Source of the DNA: Galerina marginata
Lineage: Eukaryota > Basidiomycota > Agaricomycetes > Agaricales > Galerinaceae
DNA: 64,000 bases
Assembly (NCBI GenBank): GCA_023014335.1
Contig: JAECYW010000011.1
Coordinates: 930,001-994,000, forward strand
Reading direction: 5' to 3'
Under the pieces are notes generated by a model. It was not told the DNA's origin. It worked only from the letters and a program-made list of their open reading frames with translations, and searched no databases. The position numbers were made by a program, and so were the translations under genes. Positions 35,019 through 48,944 of the stretch are shown piece by piece (position 1 is the first letter of the stretch; each line of letters starts with the position of its first letter).

Positions 35019-37377
35019 TTACATATGGTCAGGCCATTGGATATCCACCAATTGAAGGTCGTCCTGGAAACCGTAAACCAAGTCCAAAACCTCGGCAGAG
35101 GTACGGAGTGCTAAAAGTACAGCTGGGATTTGGAAGAGTTTTTCGTCACATAAAGAGACACGCACGGTCATTCTCTCCAATAAATATAAGGGAATGTTCC
35201 CCTTTGAGAGCCCAGGAAATACTTGGAACTTCCGCCCAGAAAGGCGCCTCCCATTTCTTAAGAATTTTCTCAGCATGGTCGTAGAATCGGTAGACTTTCT
35301 CGCCTGGAAGATGGTGCCCCCTAATATTACTTAAACTGTGCAAGGAATGCTGCAGTTGGGAAGCCTACAGAAAGGGGGATCGTTCAGACGAATACCATGC
35401 CGTCATAGCGAATGAAAAAACCCGACGCACCCATAAGGCTGTAACTTCTGGCTTGGAAGAAAGAGTAAATTCTTCTATCTCGGTTAGGAGTCTATGGAGT
35501 CGTGAGGGAAAACCCATATCAAATGTCCTCTTCTTCGATGGCAGTTCACCGTTTAACTCTGGCAGCTCTCGATGTAGCTTGAGACGCCAAGATACAAAGG
35601 GGGTAGAGATATCGTCCCCAGACGAAGGCGACGAACGATGGGAACTGTCCATTTTCTCCCAAGAATTGAGAGAGGACTGTGTTGCGAGGGCTGCATCTCG
35701 ATCGGGGAATATCAATCGAAAGGAAGATCTTTCATTGTCTGGAGGGATACCATTTTCGGGATCAGCTAAATTGGAAACATTGCTTTTACACGTACTTTCA
35801 TTACCAAACCTCGATCTCCCAATGGCCTGAATAGTCTCGTCTACATCTTGAGGCTTTCCATGAATGGTCAATTGTTGAAGCAAAGGTACAAGTGGTAAGG
35901 GAGGATTCGTTGCGCCTTGAGATTTTCCGGCTATAAGTCTGCGCAAGTCATGGAGAGGCAACGGAAACTGCAAGTCGAGTTCTTCTAATCTAGGCGTGTA
36001 CATCAGTAGGTGGCTGAGGAAGCCGGACCTGATGGTATGGGTTCGAAGGAAGAGTCTCCGTAAAGGAAACTCTTGAAGTTTTGGGCGGAGGACGAGAGAA
36101 AGGAGGACAGGTACCACTTCACCTGGATATCCTCCAATTCTGAGTTCTTCCAGGGAGGGCAGGATAAGGCGGTCTACGAAGTCCTTCACCGCATTGACCT
36201 GACGCATGTTGTCAAGCTTTAAATGCAGCATTTTTAAATGTTTTAACACCAATCCTTTATTCCTGGTTTCTGGGGGGAAAGCAACAGGAAAACGAAGTCC
36301 TACAACCGCCAGCTTTTCCAAATTGGTTGAATGCTTCAATACTTTGTCTAAGCTTCCATTCGTGGTCTCGACGCCGAAGGAATATTCCCGATAGACCTTG
36401 AGCTGATTCCATGGCACTTGGACAAGCTGCGGAAATACGCCCCTGATGCTTACTTCTGTTAACGCTGGGGCGGATTGGAAACCATCTATTGGAAACCCTT
36501 CAGGGTACCCCCACAACTCGAAAGCCACTTTACGAAGACGTGGAAACTCGATAGGACGCTGCGACTGGTCAAGATAAGAAAACGAATTGACAGTCATGCA
36601 GTTTGATTCGATAGTCACTACAGCCCATCTTCTTGCATGTTGTAGAAGGAGGTCAATGACGGGATGGTCGGATCGCCCATACTGCTGAAAAGGGGCGTGG
36701 ATATATATCCACAAATCCTGGCTTCCGGATCTGTGAAGGATTTGTTGAATGAAACTGTGATACAAGTTTGATCCCGCCTTGGCAGTCTTCGAATTCAAGG
36801 AAATGTTACCTAGGATGGCCCATAGTTGTGGGGTATTGTGTGCCACCTGTCGCCACCTCCTAGAAACTTGGGAAATTCGAAATGAAGGCCCGTCTTTCCA
36901 AAATCGGCGATGCCATGAGTGTGGCTCAAGATGTGGAAGGCAGAATATGAATATCAAGGACAATATTTCGGTAGGCAGAATGCGCACGACAGAGAGTATG
37001 GACTCGTGCATTCGTAGAAAAGAACATATCATGGAAATCGATTTATTGAGTTGAATATTGGCATCTTTCCCATTCGGATTAATGAACGTCGTATCGGTGG
37101 CGGTAATGGCATTCGCATGGTCAAGTCTTTCTTGGAGTGCCAAAAATCGGCATCTGGCAATTATAAGAACCTCTTCGACCTTCTTCCTCTCCTTTTCGGA
37201 CGGTGGGTAATTAGACTTGAGTAGGTGAGGTACAGGGGAACTTTGTGTTTGGTCTTCATCGTCAGTATTGTGGCTAGGCCTTTGCCTTTCCAAAAAGACA
37301 CCGCCGGAGCGAACAGGCCTAAATGAGGTTGTCTTCTTTGTTCCTTTATTTGAGAAAAAACCAGTGAATTCGCCCAT
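35019..37377 (-). CDS. F-box/leucine-rich protein, long paralog D
   Basis: This model predicts 749 residues from three exons (37377-35431, 35364-35166, 35122-35019). The organisation matches paralogs C and E: a HLLKSNYPPSEKERKKVEEV block, the F-box lead helix (FLRMHESILSVVRILPTEIL), the F-box (ILSLIFIFCLPHL, ISQVSRRWRQVAHNTPQLW), then leucine-rich repeats. The C terminus has KILKKWEAPFWAEVPSISWA and, after a conserved intron, a last exon (RTSAEVLDLVYGF) aligned with the others. The leucine-rich part is much diverged from C, suggesting selection for different targets. The gene is tail to tail with C, with 224 bases between stops. Confidence 0.82.
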
Positions 37378-37902
37378 CTTAAGCACTAGCTAGTCCTGGT
37401 CCTTCAGAGGTGCTGCACAATGAATTCAAACAGATGAGCGAACCTGTCGGTTTGGTCACTGACTCACTGGGAACACGGCCGCCAAATTTAGGCACTGTCA
37501 CCTGTACTAAATGTTGTTAGTAGTTTACTATACAGAATTTAGGACGCCAAAGAGGGAGGGCGAGGTCAGAATGTCATGGATGATGGTAAGAGGTTCAAAT
37601 GATTGCATGGCGGCGTGAATGGTCGGCCCGATGAGCACGTGCCAGCCAACTCACCTCCTTGCCACGATGCGCGTACTTTCAGCGACGACGTCGACGTTTC
37701 TTCTTCTCTTTTCTGGTGGTTCCGCCGTGCTATTTTCTTTAAATTATCACGAAACGTAATTTCAAGGAATTTGGACATTCAACAACTCCTCCAACCTTTA
37801 AAAGCCACAAGTTCCTGTCGTTCTGGCACCAGACAGCACCGACGACAAGGATACTGCAAATCGAAACCGAAACCGATACGCAATACCTTAAACAAGGAAG
37901 AA
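37378..37902. other. Bidirectional promoter region
   Basis: 525 bases between the divergent F-box gene D and GET1. No gene is seen; it must serve both promoters. Confidence 0.55.
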
Positions 37903-39192
37903 ATGTCGTTGCTAATAACAATATTCCTTTTGGTCTTTATTGGACAACTTGTAACATGGATTGGGAAGACCGTCCTCCTAGACATCGTGCGTCATCATCC
38001 TATTTCTAGTTCTGCTATCAGCTGAGGCGAATTGATATCTTTTCTACATTACCGTTCGCTTTCTCATATCTTGAATATAATCTCAAACCTATGCTTAAAA
38101 ACGTTTTTCGTTGGTAGACGTATGACACGTACCTCCGCATAACACGTTCGCCATTGGCGACGCGCCAGCGTGCACTCAAGACGGAGATTCTGTCCACCAA
38201 GGCGGAACTACTGAAAACTAGCGCTCAAGACCAATTCGCCAAGTGGGCGAAACTGAGGCGGAGTGTGGATAAAGGTCTTGCTGACCTTGAGAAATTGAGT
38301 GAGTACTACCGACACCAACCGCATTTGTGTTATGCTCATTGAATATGTTTCTCTCCCCGCCTTTCCTTACGTCTACTCTCTGAATCTTTGCTAACCTGTC
38401 AATCATTACTTATCTTTCTCCCCGCCTACCAGACGGAGAAATAGCTGGCTCCAAGTCTGGCTTTGCCATGAAGTTCAATACGCTCTTGTGGTTATTAACC
38501 ACGGGGGTGCAGTTTGTAGTTGGCTGGTGGTACCGGAAACAACCCGTTTTCTACTTGCCCGAAGGTTGGCTGGGCCCTCTTGGGTGGTGGCTCGCGTTGC
38601 CTTTCGCTCCAGCTGGTATGTTCTGCCACTTTCATTCTGTTCCGTTGCTTTCTTCTCGGTCCGAACTACGTTCCTTGGGTACAAGAGCCATAGGAAGTTG
38701 GCATCAATTTTTTGTTTCTGTTGGGTTGGAAAACCTTTCGAATCCAAAGCATCTTTCTGCTTTCCATGAATGGGTGCCGGAGTTCGCCTTCCAATTTACG
38801 AAATTTCTGTCTTCTATCCTCGCTGGGCGTTTTCGTGCTTTCTGCTTCTTCATTTTTCACCTCTTCGTGTCCAGCGCCTGAAAACTTCTTGGGACTCCGC
38901 TGACCTCATTTTTCTTCGTCCGCAGGCTCAGTCAGCGTAGGTGTATGGCAAATGGCGTGCAGGCGCGTTATTGTCGTCAGCGAGAGGGTCGTAAAGGACT
39001 TGATAGGTTAGTTGCTTCTATTTCTGCTTTTCCTGATTATCTTCCGGCTCTTTTCTGATTTATTCGTCTATACTTCCTTTAGGTCCGTCTTCAGCCTCAA
39101 CGGCAGATCCTACTGAGAAACTCGCTCCTTCCGTTTTGGCGCCTACCCCTAATAATACTCCAAGGAAGGCCACCGATAAAAAGGATTCCTGA
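37903..39192 (+). CDS. GET1: GET1 homologue (tail-anchored protein insertion receptor)
   Basis: This model predicts 212 residues from five exons (37903-37986, 38118-38298, 38433-38615, 38926-39006, 39083-39192), all in phase. GET1 (WRB in animals) is the ER membrane receptor that, with Get2, takes tail-anchored proteins from the ATPase Get3. The expected topology is visible. There is an N-terminal membrane helix ([20 protein letters not shown]). A cytosolic coiled-coil follows ([40 protein letters not shown]), which is the Get3-binding part. Then come two C-terminal membrane helices around [20 protein letters not shown] and [20 protein letters not shown]. The short S/T/P-rich tail is unremarkable. 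Confidence 0.9.
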
Positions 39193-39875
39193 TTTGTTCG
39201 ACTGTTGTAATTTCTCCTTTTTTACGTCGCCTCTCGCCACGGGCTATCTGCTATGGCAAGCATGTATGTATCATCCTCGACCACAACCCCCTTTTACTTT
39301 GATGAGTAGAGCTCTCCGCCCCTGGATCTCCAGATGTCTTATACTCAGGCTTGATATTGTAGAATGTTATGGATGTCATACAATAATTGTTGCCCTCATT
39401 TTGTTCCTTGTGCAATCAGAGTTGGATTTCCCAGCGAAACCAGTACAGCAGACAGCCCTTCAAATCGAGCAGGCGGGCGGGCTAGAACGCAAAATGAGGG
39501 AAGGTGGACTGCAGTGGGTGAATGGAAGAAAGTGAAGAGGTAGTCGCGCTTGTGCTGAGGCTCTCAGCCACTGGGACGGTCACTATGAAGGCTCCAGTCA
39601 TCACAAGCAGAACTTTCATTGTTGTACAATAATAGCGTATATATACAGACGAAACAAAGAGATGATAGAAAAGAAATGCCAATAACCCAAATGTCGAAGA
39701 GGATGAGTGCGGTATGTACACAAAGTGGCTATTACATAGAGAACAGATGATACCGAAAAGAAAGAAAAAACATCCAGAGCATGAAGTGGCAAAGCAAGGA
39801 ATAGTAGTAATAATGATGGTAGCAAAAAAGTGGGTGAATCAAAATAGTGCGTTGTAGGTAGAAAGGAAGGTATTA
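39193..39875. other. Convergent 3' intergenic region
   Basis: About 680 bases between the convergent GET1 and adenylate cyclase stop codons. No gene is seen. Confidence 0.5.
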
Positions 39876-42800
39876 TCATCGACGATTTAGGATGGACGCG
39901 ATGTACTCCAACGTATCTTGGTCAAGGGCGCCATCTTGCATGAGCTTCGTCATCAGAGAGTCAGCTGTGGGATTGGAGGGGTGTAGTTGCGACGGAGTTC
40001 CGAATCGCTGTTCGACCGGGATGAGGGTGTTGGATATTCTCATGAGCAAAGAGTCAACGACCCGGAAGCAATCCAAATCGGAGGAATGATCATTGATGTT
40101 GGGTAAGAGGAGGTCCACATCACCGTAGAAGATCTTTGATTCCTCCAGGGGATCTTTGGTATCGGGATTAGACTGGATGCTGGCTTTACGGCTGGGAAGA
40201 GGCTGGAAGACACGTCCCGACGTCAAGGCTTCGAGCCGCAGACAGACCAGGCCAAGTTGTCTTATTTCCCGCCACAATTCAGACGCTGTGAATTGAACTT
40301 TAGAGCCAGGCGGGGCCGGTTCTGAAGGACTTTCCTTCAATTCGTGTCGGCCATCGAGCCCAGAAGGATATAGGATGGATAAGATCTCAGGCAGCTCGAT
40401 GCCCTTGAGCTTCACTTCACCGACAGGCATGATGACAACACCTATTCCGCGAATGGCCTCAATCGCCTGCGGGCTTTGCAGTTTAGAATACTCTGTCTCC
40501 TCGTCGATTTCCAGGACTCTTGCATTGATCTCGCGGATGATGTCCATGCTGCACATGATCTGCCCACCAAGCGCACTGCTGTTGATCCGGGCAGAGCGAT
40601 TGACCATTGGTCCGAAGTAGTCCATACGGTTGGTGATTAGGTCCGTCTCGCAGAGGGGCATGCCACTATGAATGCCCATCCGAACAGAGAGCCCGCGGGC
40701 GATGAGACGACCCTCAGCATCGAATATCTGCTTTCCGTCCTCACAATCAAGGATCTCTAGTGGCCAGGGTTCCTGCAGAAGTTGGACTTGCACTGTAAGG
40801 CACCACCACACCGCAGATAGGGTTGTTGGAAAAGAGCACATGAAGGAATCGCCTTCAGTCTTCACCTCATATCCGCCGCAAAAGCGCAGTTGACGGCGCA
40901 GGAGGCCGTTGTGCAGTTTCATCGCGGTTGGCATGCCTGGGTTCGTCTCCCAAAGGTGAGTTGAATTTCGAATATCAGTGAAGACGATGGTGATATGGCC
41001 AGTGGGAGGAGCAACTTCGAAGAAGAGTCTATCGATAAGTTTGTCCCGAACTTCTCCTTTCTTGCGTGTGCGATATGTCTCCGGATCGACGATGGAATCA
41101 AGGGTAGGCTGACGCGACCGAGATGGAGAATTGAAGAGGTCAGCAACCCAGATAACCATGATCATCGTGCTACCATCCGCCCCGTAACTGATAGCAAAGT
41201 CACGCAGCTTCTGAGCTGCAAGCATGGGATCAGGTCTCTCAGTCCTCGCGGTTCTCGCCACAGTACGTGCGATGTCCACAGCTGTCTGGTAGGGCACGAA
41301 ATCCCATAAACCACGGTTGGCGATGATTACAAACTCGTCCATCTCGGTCAGGTCGTATGTGAAAATATCCGGGCGGGCAGTAATGGGCGGAAATAGGTGA
41401 TAGAACCCGAAAGAGCGCGAAACGTCGACTTCGTCGTTGACCAATCCGGGTGGTGATATGGACCCTTCTGCAGCGCGAATCCGAGCAGTCTCAAGACGGT
41501 CGTAAGGGTCGTGTTTCTTGGAGATTTCATGACACACTCCCTGCCTGGAGACAACGGCCAATGCGTCGCCGACGTTGGCAGCGTAGATCGTCTTGTCCAT
41601 GAAATAGAGGGCGATGCCCGAAACACCCATACGGGAGTACTGTGATTCCGAAATGGTCTGCATACTGGCGTGAGAGTTCTTGCGTGGCGCTGCAACGAGT
41701 ACTTCGCGGAGGTCTTGGTTGAGTTTCAGGAATGTCCAATGGAGAGCCTTCTTGATCCCGTCTTTCTTTGTATACAGGGAGTTGCCATCTCTATCCATCT
41801 TCTCATTAATTACCGCTAGTTGGGTCCGGAAGACGTTGACGAAATTATCGTGCAAAAACTTGGATAGTCGATTCGGGCTTGTACCAGGCTTCAAAGTTCT
41901 CGATGGATGCGTTCGACCAAACATCGCAAAGAGAGCCTCGTCCTTTCGTCCATGGAACTCATGCACGAGATCGATCATATTCAGATAGTCGTTCTTGCCC
42001 AACGAATCCGCGATGCCGTACCCCATTCCGCAGACGGTGGACAGAGATGTCCTGACCCGACGATCCGCGTTCTCGTCCGGAATATCGATCGCGGTGTCCT
42101 TCGAAGTTGTCGTGATGGTGACGTCCATGAGACCCAGCACCCGCAGCTGCGATAGATTCGTGAAGCCGGACAACATGTGGGTCAGGCTGCTGGGGATATG
42201 TCTGCTCATTCGCGAAGAAGGGGTATCTGCTTTGATCTGAAGTCGCTTGTTGCCTGAAAGGTTGAGGTACTTAAGATTCGTGTTAAAATTCCTAAGAGAC
42301 GACACAACAAATTAGAAAACAATGAACTGGATGAACGCTGAGGAACGGTAAGACGTACCAGTTCCAATCAAACTCCCAATTGTTGATATTGTACTTCAAG
42401 AAATTACTGCCCACGTCCAAAACAGTCAAACTCGACACCTTGCCCAGCTCCTGCGGCAAAGTAAGGAGTCGGTTCCCGTTAAGATACAGCGTCGTCAACT
42501 TGGTCAGACGAGGGAAATCCTCCGCAGGTATACTCGTCAACTTATTTCCACTGAGGTACAGCTCCTCCAGGAGCGTCATGTTCCGAAAGAAAGCAGGCGG
42601 CAGGTCCTGGATCTCGTTGAACGACATGTTGAGCACCTGAAGCGCCTTGAAGATCATGAGAGGCTGGATGACGTTGTCGGTCAGACAGTTCTCGCCTATG
42701 TACAACTTCTCGAGAGAGTGCACAAGAGGAGGGAGTGTGCGGGTGGAATTAATCGACGCTGATGACAACTTGCGGCCTGCAGCCCGAGGTACAGCCAAAC

Positions 42801-45800
42801 TTCCGTCCACAGTTGACGACTCTTGGTTGAGTACTGGTGGGTCATGCCAGCTACCAATGAAGTTGGAAGTAACATTGATCTTTTGCAAGCTCGCGCAATT
42901 CCAAAGCATCTGAGGCAGCTCAGTGAGGCTGTTATTGTGGGCATCAAGTGTTTCCAGCTTCTGAAGTTTTCCGATGGTCGACGGCAGGGCATCGAGCTTG
43001 TTGTCCGTGCATGACAGAGTTTCTAGCCACTTCAGGTCGCCAAGGGTGTCGGGTATGGAGCGGATTGAATTGTGATCGAGTTTGAGAGTGCGTAAGGAGG
43101 AGAGTTGCCCGAGGGCGAGGTCGTCAAGAGAGGAAAGTTTCGCATAGGAGAGGTCGAGGAGGGTGAGTGCATAAGGAGGCTTGCCCATGGGGCCTGGGAC
43201 AAGCGAGATTTGGGTGATGTCGTTATGTGATGCGTCAAGGGTATTGAGTCGAGGGCCAAGTGAAAGGTCAAGTGCATGGAGAGTGTTATGGTCTGCACTC
43301 AAGGACTCGAGGTTCGGCAGCATGCAAATCAAAGACAGGTCTGAGATCTGATTCCGCCTGCAATCTAATCCACGGAGATTGACGAGCGCAACGGCCTCGT
43401 CTGGGAATCTCGTTATTTGATTGCCAACCATGATAAACCTCTCGAGGGTTATCATCTTCCCAATCTCCTCTGGAAGTTCGGTGATCGTGTTGAAGGATAT
43501 ATCCAGGTCGCGCAGGCTCTCCAGCTGCGTAACAGCTACTGGAAAAACGGTAAATTTGTTGTTAGAGATATTGAGGGTAACAAGAGTGCGCAGGCGGGGG
43601 AAATGCCATGGCAACTTGTCAAGACGGTTGTTCTGCAGGAAGAGGGCAAGGAGACCTTGGATGTGGTCGAGGTAGGCGTCGTCCATGTCTCTGATGCAAT
43701 TGGACGATAAGATAAGGCGATGTAATGTCGTGGAATGTCGTAGGCTTTGTGGAACTTTTTTCATGGACATATTCGTTAGCCGCAGCTCGCGAAGCGTGGT
43801 GCATGATTGGATGAAGTCGAGGGGGATTTCGAGCATAGGATTCCGGTCTAGGCGTAAGGATATAATAGAGTCTGCGTTTTGGTGCAGAACGACAGGTATC
43901 GTGCGTAGACCTCTCCCTGAGAGGTCGACAAAGTCATAATGTTCGAGGGCTATTTGTTCTTCCTGGAAAGGGAAGAAAAGAAAGGAGAATCATCAACAAA
44001 GTAAATATTGTCTGAAAACAACTAAACGTACCCCAGCAAGAAGTTGGCTCTTGTAAACGAATTTCAAAAGAATACCCAGACTCTCGGCACCAAGTAGGTG
44101 TTGTCCATCATCAATGTCATACCCAGCTTGTTCCATCCGCAATTTGACGATGGCCGCCGGTCGTTCGTGCTGACCCAGCATCCGCTCTGAAAGTTGGGAT
44201 CAGAAACCATCAAAGAAAAAGTGGTGGTCTAAACTCACCCCTTCCCTGCTCCTTCAAATACAGATTATGTTGTACACGCTCTTCCTCCTTGAGAAGTTTC
44301 TTGTTCAGCTTCGCAATCAAATCGGCCACCGTCGTTTCCAAGTCAATCGCAATAACGTGGTATGTGTTGTTCGGTCGGTATACCCGCATTTTGTAAGTGA
44401 ATCCATACGGTAGCTGCTGCGAACCACGTAGCGTCGTCCGTGAACTCCAACTCGTCGTTGACGCCATGGAGGAAAATGAAGCCGACGCAGGGTTCCGAGC
44501 TCTCCTTTCATGCCGTGGTTTATCTCCAACCTTCCGCTTGCTGGCAGTAGAATAACCATTAACGCTGTCAGCCTCGGACCCTGAATCATGGGTCTCAGAC
44601 ACTTCAGGATTGTTATAAGGATCTTCAGAGCCCTTTTCGACTGCCCAGCTTTCCGGAGGCACCCACGTCGGACTCCCAGGACCTGTCGATGATGGCGGCA
44701 CAGCAAGCCCAACGCTCCCATTGCGATACAAGCTATCTGGCGGCGCCGGCGGCATCATCGTCTTTGGTGATACCTTACGGTAGTCTCCAGCCGGGATAAT
44801 TGCCTTCCGCTTGTCCTGGAGCGGCGTAGTTGAGAACGGGTCGCTGAACTCGGATGAGGGGAGGAAATAGTGGTGTTGATGGAGCGAGCTGTGATCCGAG
44901 TAGCTCTGGGAGGAATCAAATCCACTGCTGGGTGAGCTCGGGTCCCCCCGCCCACTCGACGGCCCACCATTGGGTATAGAGCTGGATGGACCGGCGGAGG
45001 CGATGTTAAAGTCGACAATCCCGTCCATAGATTCGAGGTCCAAGTCGCCTGTGTACTCTTGACCGTCGCTTTTGGGCGGTGGTGATGGTGCAGCTTGGGT
45101 TTGGCTGTTCTTCTTCTTTGCTTTCTGAAGTTTGTCTTTCTTGGCTGATAAAGGGATTAAGAGGGTGGAAGTCGAGGCGCCGGGGTGGGATATAGGTATA
45201 GGTACGTTGAACAGAGTATTTGTGTGCCTCTGTTCTGGAAGAGGCGGAGCAGGCGCCTTCAAAGAAGGATGCTCAGAGTCGTCCGAGTCCGTCCGAAGGT
45301 GTGCTTTGCTTGGACGGTTCTTGAGCTTTGCAAACAGGTTCAACGACGACTTTGCCCTACGCAGGTCGCCTGAATGTGAAGATGAGCCACTGTAAACGAG
45401 GCTCTTGGAAGACTCGTCGTCGTCTTGCGATCGTCGTTGTCTCTCCGGCACATAAAGGGTGGACTGAGAATCCGAAGGCCGGGCATTTCGAAGCAGACTG
45501 GTTGTGCTATTTTGCCTCAGGGATACAAATGACGCCAATGAACTCTTCTGAGCGAAGCCAAACGATCGTGATGTGTTGTTCTTTGGCGGGGGTGTAGGCT
45601 AAGAAACGGAATGTCAACAGCTGACTTTCACGACGCCGCAGCAGCGAAATAAAGAAAGATCTCCAGCACCAAATTGACATTAGAATACTCACAGGTAGGT
45701 CGAGCCATGGTGCAATCTCCGAATCATCGTTCGGCAACGTCGCATGGCTTGCATCCGCGAATCGAGCGACACCGTTCTGGTCGACAGCGTCGGACGAGAG

Positions 45801-45827
45801 CCTGATTGTAGAGTCCCTCCGGTCCAT
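39876..45827 (-). CDS. CYR1: Adenylate cyclase, RA-LRR-PP2C-cyclase architecture
   Basis: This model predicts 1,889 residues from five exons (45827-45693, 45598-44239, 44186-44032, 43962-42359, 42291-39876), all in phase. It makes cAMP from ATP to drive protein kinase A, controlling growth, morphogenesis and nutrient response in fungi. Domains in order: a disordered Ser-rich N terminus (1 to about 440); a Ras-association domain (PYGFTYKMRVYRPNNTYHVI, about 450-540) that receives Ras-GTP; some 20 leucine-rich repeats (about 560-1140); a PP2C-like domain (about 1150-1475); and a class III cyclase catalytic domain (about 1515-1730). The catalytic domain keeps both metal-binding aspartates, in VFTDIRNST and KTEGDSF, plus RMGIHSG and NRSARI. 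The C-terminal ~150 residues fit the region that binds the cyclase-associated protein. The PP2C part looks catalytically dead. Confidence 0.95.
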
Positions 45828-46637
45828 ATGAGGCAGTGTAGAGGGCGAGTATTCGCAGAATACAGTCCTGTGGGCCCCCGCCGCTGTGAGAGGGGGAGAA
45901 CGTCGAGAACGTCGTGGCAGTTGGTGGCAAAACGGGAGCTCGTCGTCGTCCGCAACTGCTGCCCGATTTGCCTCCGAAATTCCCACGATGTTAGGACAGC
46001 AATTAGGCTTCTTCGAAAAGGGCGAGAAATATTGCCCTAATTATCCACTGTTCCGGATGCAACAAACAGGGTACCTTGTGAACGATCTGATCTCTATGTC
46101 GTCGTATAAAATCGATGCTTCGGCAATAGACTTTGACCCAGAACCATGCATGGGTTGTCCAGTGAACATTTCGTCAACATTTCGTGCGAATCTGGCGACC
46201 GCAATATACCCTTCGTGAATCTCGGAATGTCAGGCAGACATTGGCCAGGCATGAACTTTAAATTAAAAAGCCTTTCGGAACGAAAGATGCTAAGCTACGT
46301 CAGGCATATTGAACTACGCTTAATTTTGAATGGCAAAAGTACGATCAGGGCTGTCAGAAAACCGCTAAGGTCTAATTAACAGCTCAACAGGTTGGCAGCA
46401 ACGGGCGCTGAGCTTCTAGTGGCGAAAATAAAATGGCAGCACACGTAGGAGCACTGTGCAAACCTTCACAGATTGCAGTTATGTCGCATAAAGCTTACAG
46501 GGCAGAACATTTTTATAACCGAGAGTTCTCGGTCAGAAACTCAGTTTCAGATAAGTAGAATGTTCTAAGGTATAAGTCATGTCAAGGATATTATGATACA
46601 CTGCCTGGGTAAAGTACTAACGAGTTGGAAGTCGACA
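45828..46637. other. Intergenic region
   Basis: This region includes the CYR1 promoter and the 3' flank of F-box gene E. The in-frame extension above 45827 has no ATG and is treated as 5' UTR. No gene is seen. Confidence 0.45.
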
Positions 46638-48944
46638 TCACGGCCAGCGAGCCATAAACATGGGCCAAAATGCGGAAGTAAAAGTTATTGGTTCCTTCAG
46701 TCCAAAAACGATTGTCATAGCATCTTCAGTGGACAGTCGGAGAGCTGAAATTTTTGATTATGAGAAATGCACGAAGGGAGGGACATTAATTGAACCTACG
46801 GTCGTTATCAGAAACATAAGCCATAGCAAACGGCCCTTTAAATGCCCAGTGACGATCCTTCAGGCTTTTCTCGAATAAAGGTTGCCATTTATCCAAGATG
46901 CTTTTAGAGCGGTCACAGAAAGGCGCAAGCTTTGACTCCGCAAGGCTTTTCAATGCAAGATGCACCCTAGAGTGCTGCATTGATTATAAGCCGTCTGTCT
47001 GACAAATAATATCAAAGGACGCACATAAATCTGCACAACACCATCCACCTCGATGTTGTCAATATTACTCAGAATTCGATTCACTTTCTCGTTCCACATC
47101 AAGTCGAACTTTCTCTGGCGGGTCGTAGGACGCCCGAAGCCGAGTTCAGGAAACTTTGCATGAAGCTGTTCCCTCAGTCCATTCAACTCTTCTGATATAG
47201 GTGATGGGGACCAATGTTCAAGAACAGATTGCTGAGAATAAGACCAGTCCGAGCCGTCGAAATAGACGGTCAAGCTCTTCAGTGGCCGAAGCTCCCCAGG
47301 GAGCAGTAGTCCAGTGTTTTCCAGCTCTTTCGCGGCCAGTGGTCCGCAACGGGTGCTCCCAAAGGTACTCAAAGCCTCACATATTTGTGAGCTGACGAGA
47401 TCTTCAAGGTAAAAATTACATGTCTCCAGAAGAGGCGCTAGCGGTCGTCCTCGGTAGCCGGCCGCGAGGTTGATAAATTCTTGTGGGTATGATGGTACGG
47501 TAATATCCATACGGACGAGCGCAGGGGTAAGTACGAGAAGGTTGGTCATTTCGTTCGGCCCAATAAACTCTGATCGGACGCAAAGCTTCTTCAGCGGACA
47601 AGGAGAGCCCGGTTTTGAAAGCATACGGATAAGGCTCCCCATGATGTTTCCTCGGTAAGTGACCACTCGAATATCCTCGATAATCGGGAGGACGAGGTCG
47701 TCGAAACAGTTCCGTTGTGGCCGATACTGAAACTTGACATGTAATGTCGTGAGGTGAGGGATGGTGACAGCGGGAAAAACGGCCTCGTCTGTAAGTTCCA
47801 ACACCGTCAGCGACTCCAGCAGTGGAGAGCTAATGACTTGGTGTATCCGGTTACCCCAGATCAACCGCTCTTTGTAATGTACGAGCTGTGCAAAGGGCAG
47901 CACGATGTCGCTAAACGATGGCCCGCTGACAGAAACAGTTTGGAGGGACGGCGCGACCTCGAACAAGTCGACGGGGTGGTCTGTTTCTCGCGCTGGCCGG
48001 GTCTGTAAACTCAGGCTTTTCAGCGAGGAGAGCCGGCCTTTGATAGAATGGAACCCGGCCAGTGTCGTCGGCGCCAGTTCGATGGTTACCGTTTCCCACC
48101 GTTCCGCATGTGAGCAGAGGAGGTCAATAACAGGGTGTTTGTCACGGTCGAACGAGCGAGCGTGGATGTACATATCCAGCGGCGCGACTCTCGATCGCCG
48201 AAGCAGCTCTCCGAGGTATTGCAGTTGCAGCCTAGTTTTCGCGTTCGATTTCTTCAGCTGTATCACCGGCATATGTGCCCACAGCGAAGACACCGCAAGT
48301 GCATTCACCCTCCAAGATCGGCACACCTGCCCAATCCTCCAAGGCAGATCCACATTCCATCTCCACCTCGAGGGCGTCTGCTGGACGCCAGGAACGATCC
48401 ACAGGAACACCTCCTGTATAATCTCCTGAGGCAGTCGTCGCATCGGCGAGACTAACCCTTTGTGCTGGCGTACGAACCTGTTCGCCTGCCCGATTTTGTG
48501 CCTTGTCACCGTCTCCCATGCACGGCTGCTCTGTCGGTTCGCAGCCCTTTGGGTGAGAAGCTCTTCCAGCCGCGATGCTTCGGTCTGTGCCTGCTTGATA
48601 GCATCGCGGATGAGGATCTCCTCTGACTCGGTAGGCGGTATATTTGAGCGAAGAAGGTGTGATACGGGTGGATTTGGCAGCTTCACTTTGGAAACTCCTG
48701 GTAACGAGGGTATGATCATGTCTTTCGCCGACCGTCCAGCTATCTTCTTGGCAGCTCTGACTCTCTTCGCAGCCCGACCGACCTTGGACCATAGGTATTT
48801 CTTCCCTATCGCAGCGGCCCTTCTAATTCCATGTTTGGTTGTCACTACTGCCAGCTGCACGGTCAACCATTTCAGCTAGAAACCTGCTAAACAAGAGCGT
48901 CGACGAACGAACACGAAAGAACTAACCTGTAACCAAAATAACAT
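46638..48944 (-). CDS. F-box/leucine-rich protein, long paralog E
   Basis: This model predicts 716 residues from four exons (48944-48927, 48875-47025, 46974-46800, 46744-46638), all in phase. The first exon encodes only six residues (MLFWLQ). A basic stretch follows, then VSKVKLPNPPVSHLLRSNIP as in paralog C. Next are the F-box lead (FVRQHKGLVSPMRRLPQEII) and the F-box (IIQEVFLWIVPGV, RIGQVCRSWRVNALAVSSLW), then leucine-rich repeats and the family C terminus (DRHWAFKGPFAMAYVSDND, then STEDAMTIVFG). Intron positions in the 3' part are identical to C and D. C and E are closer to each other than to D. Substrate-receptor function is inferred from the F-box. Confidence 0.82.
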
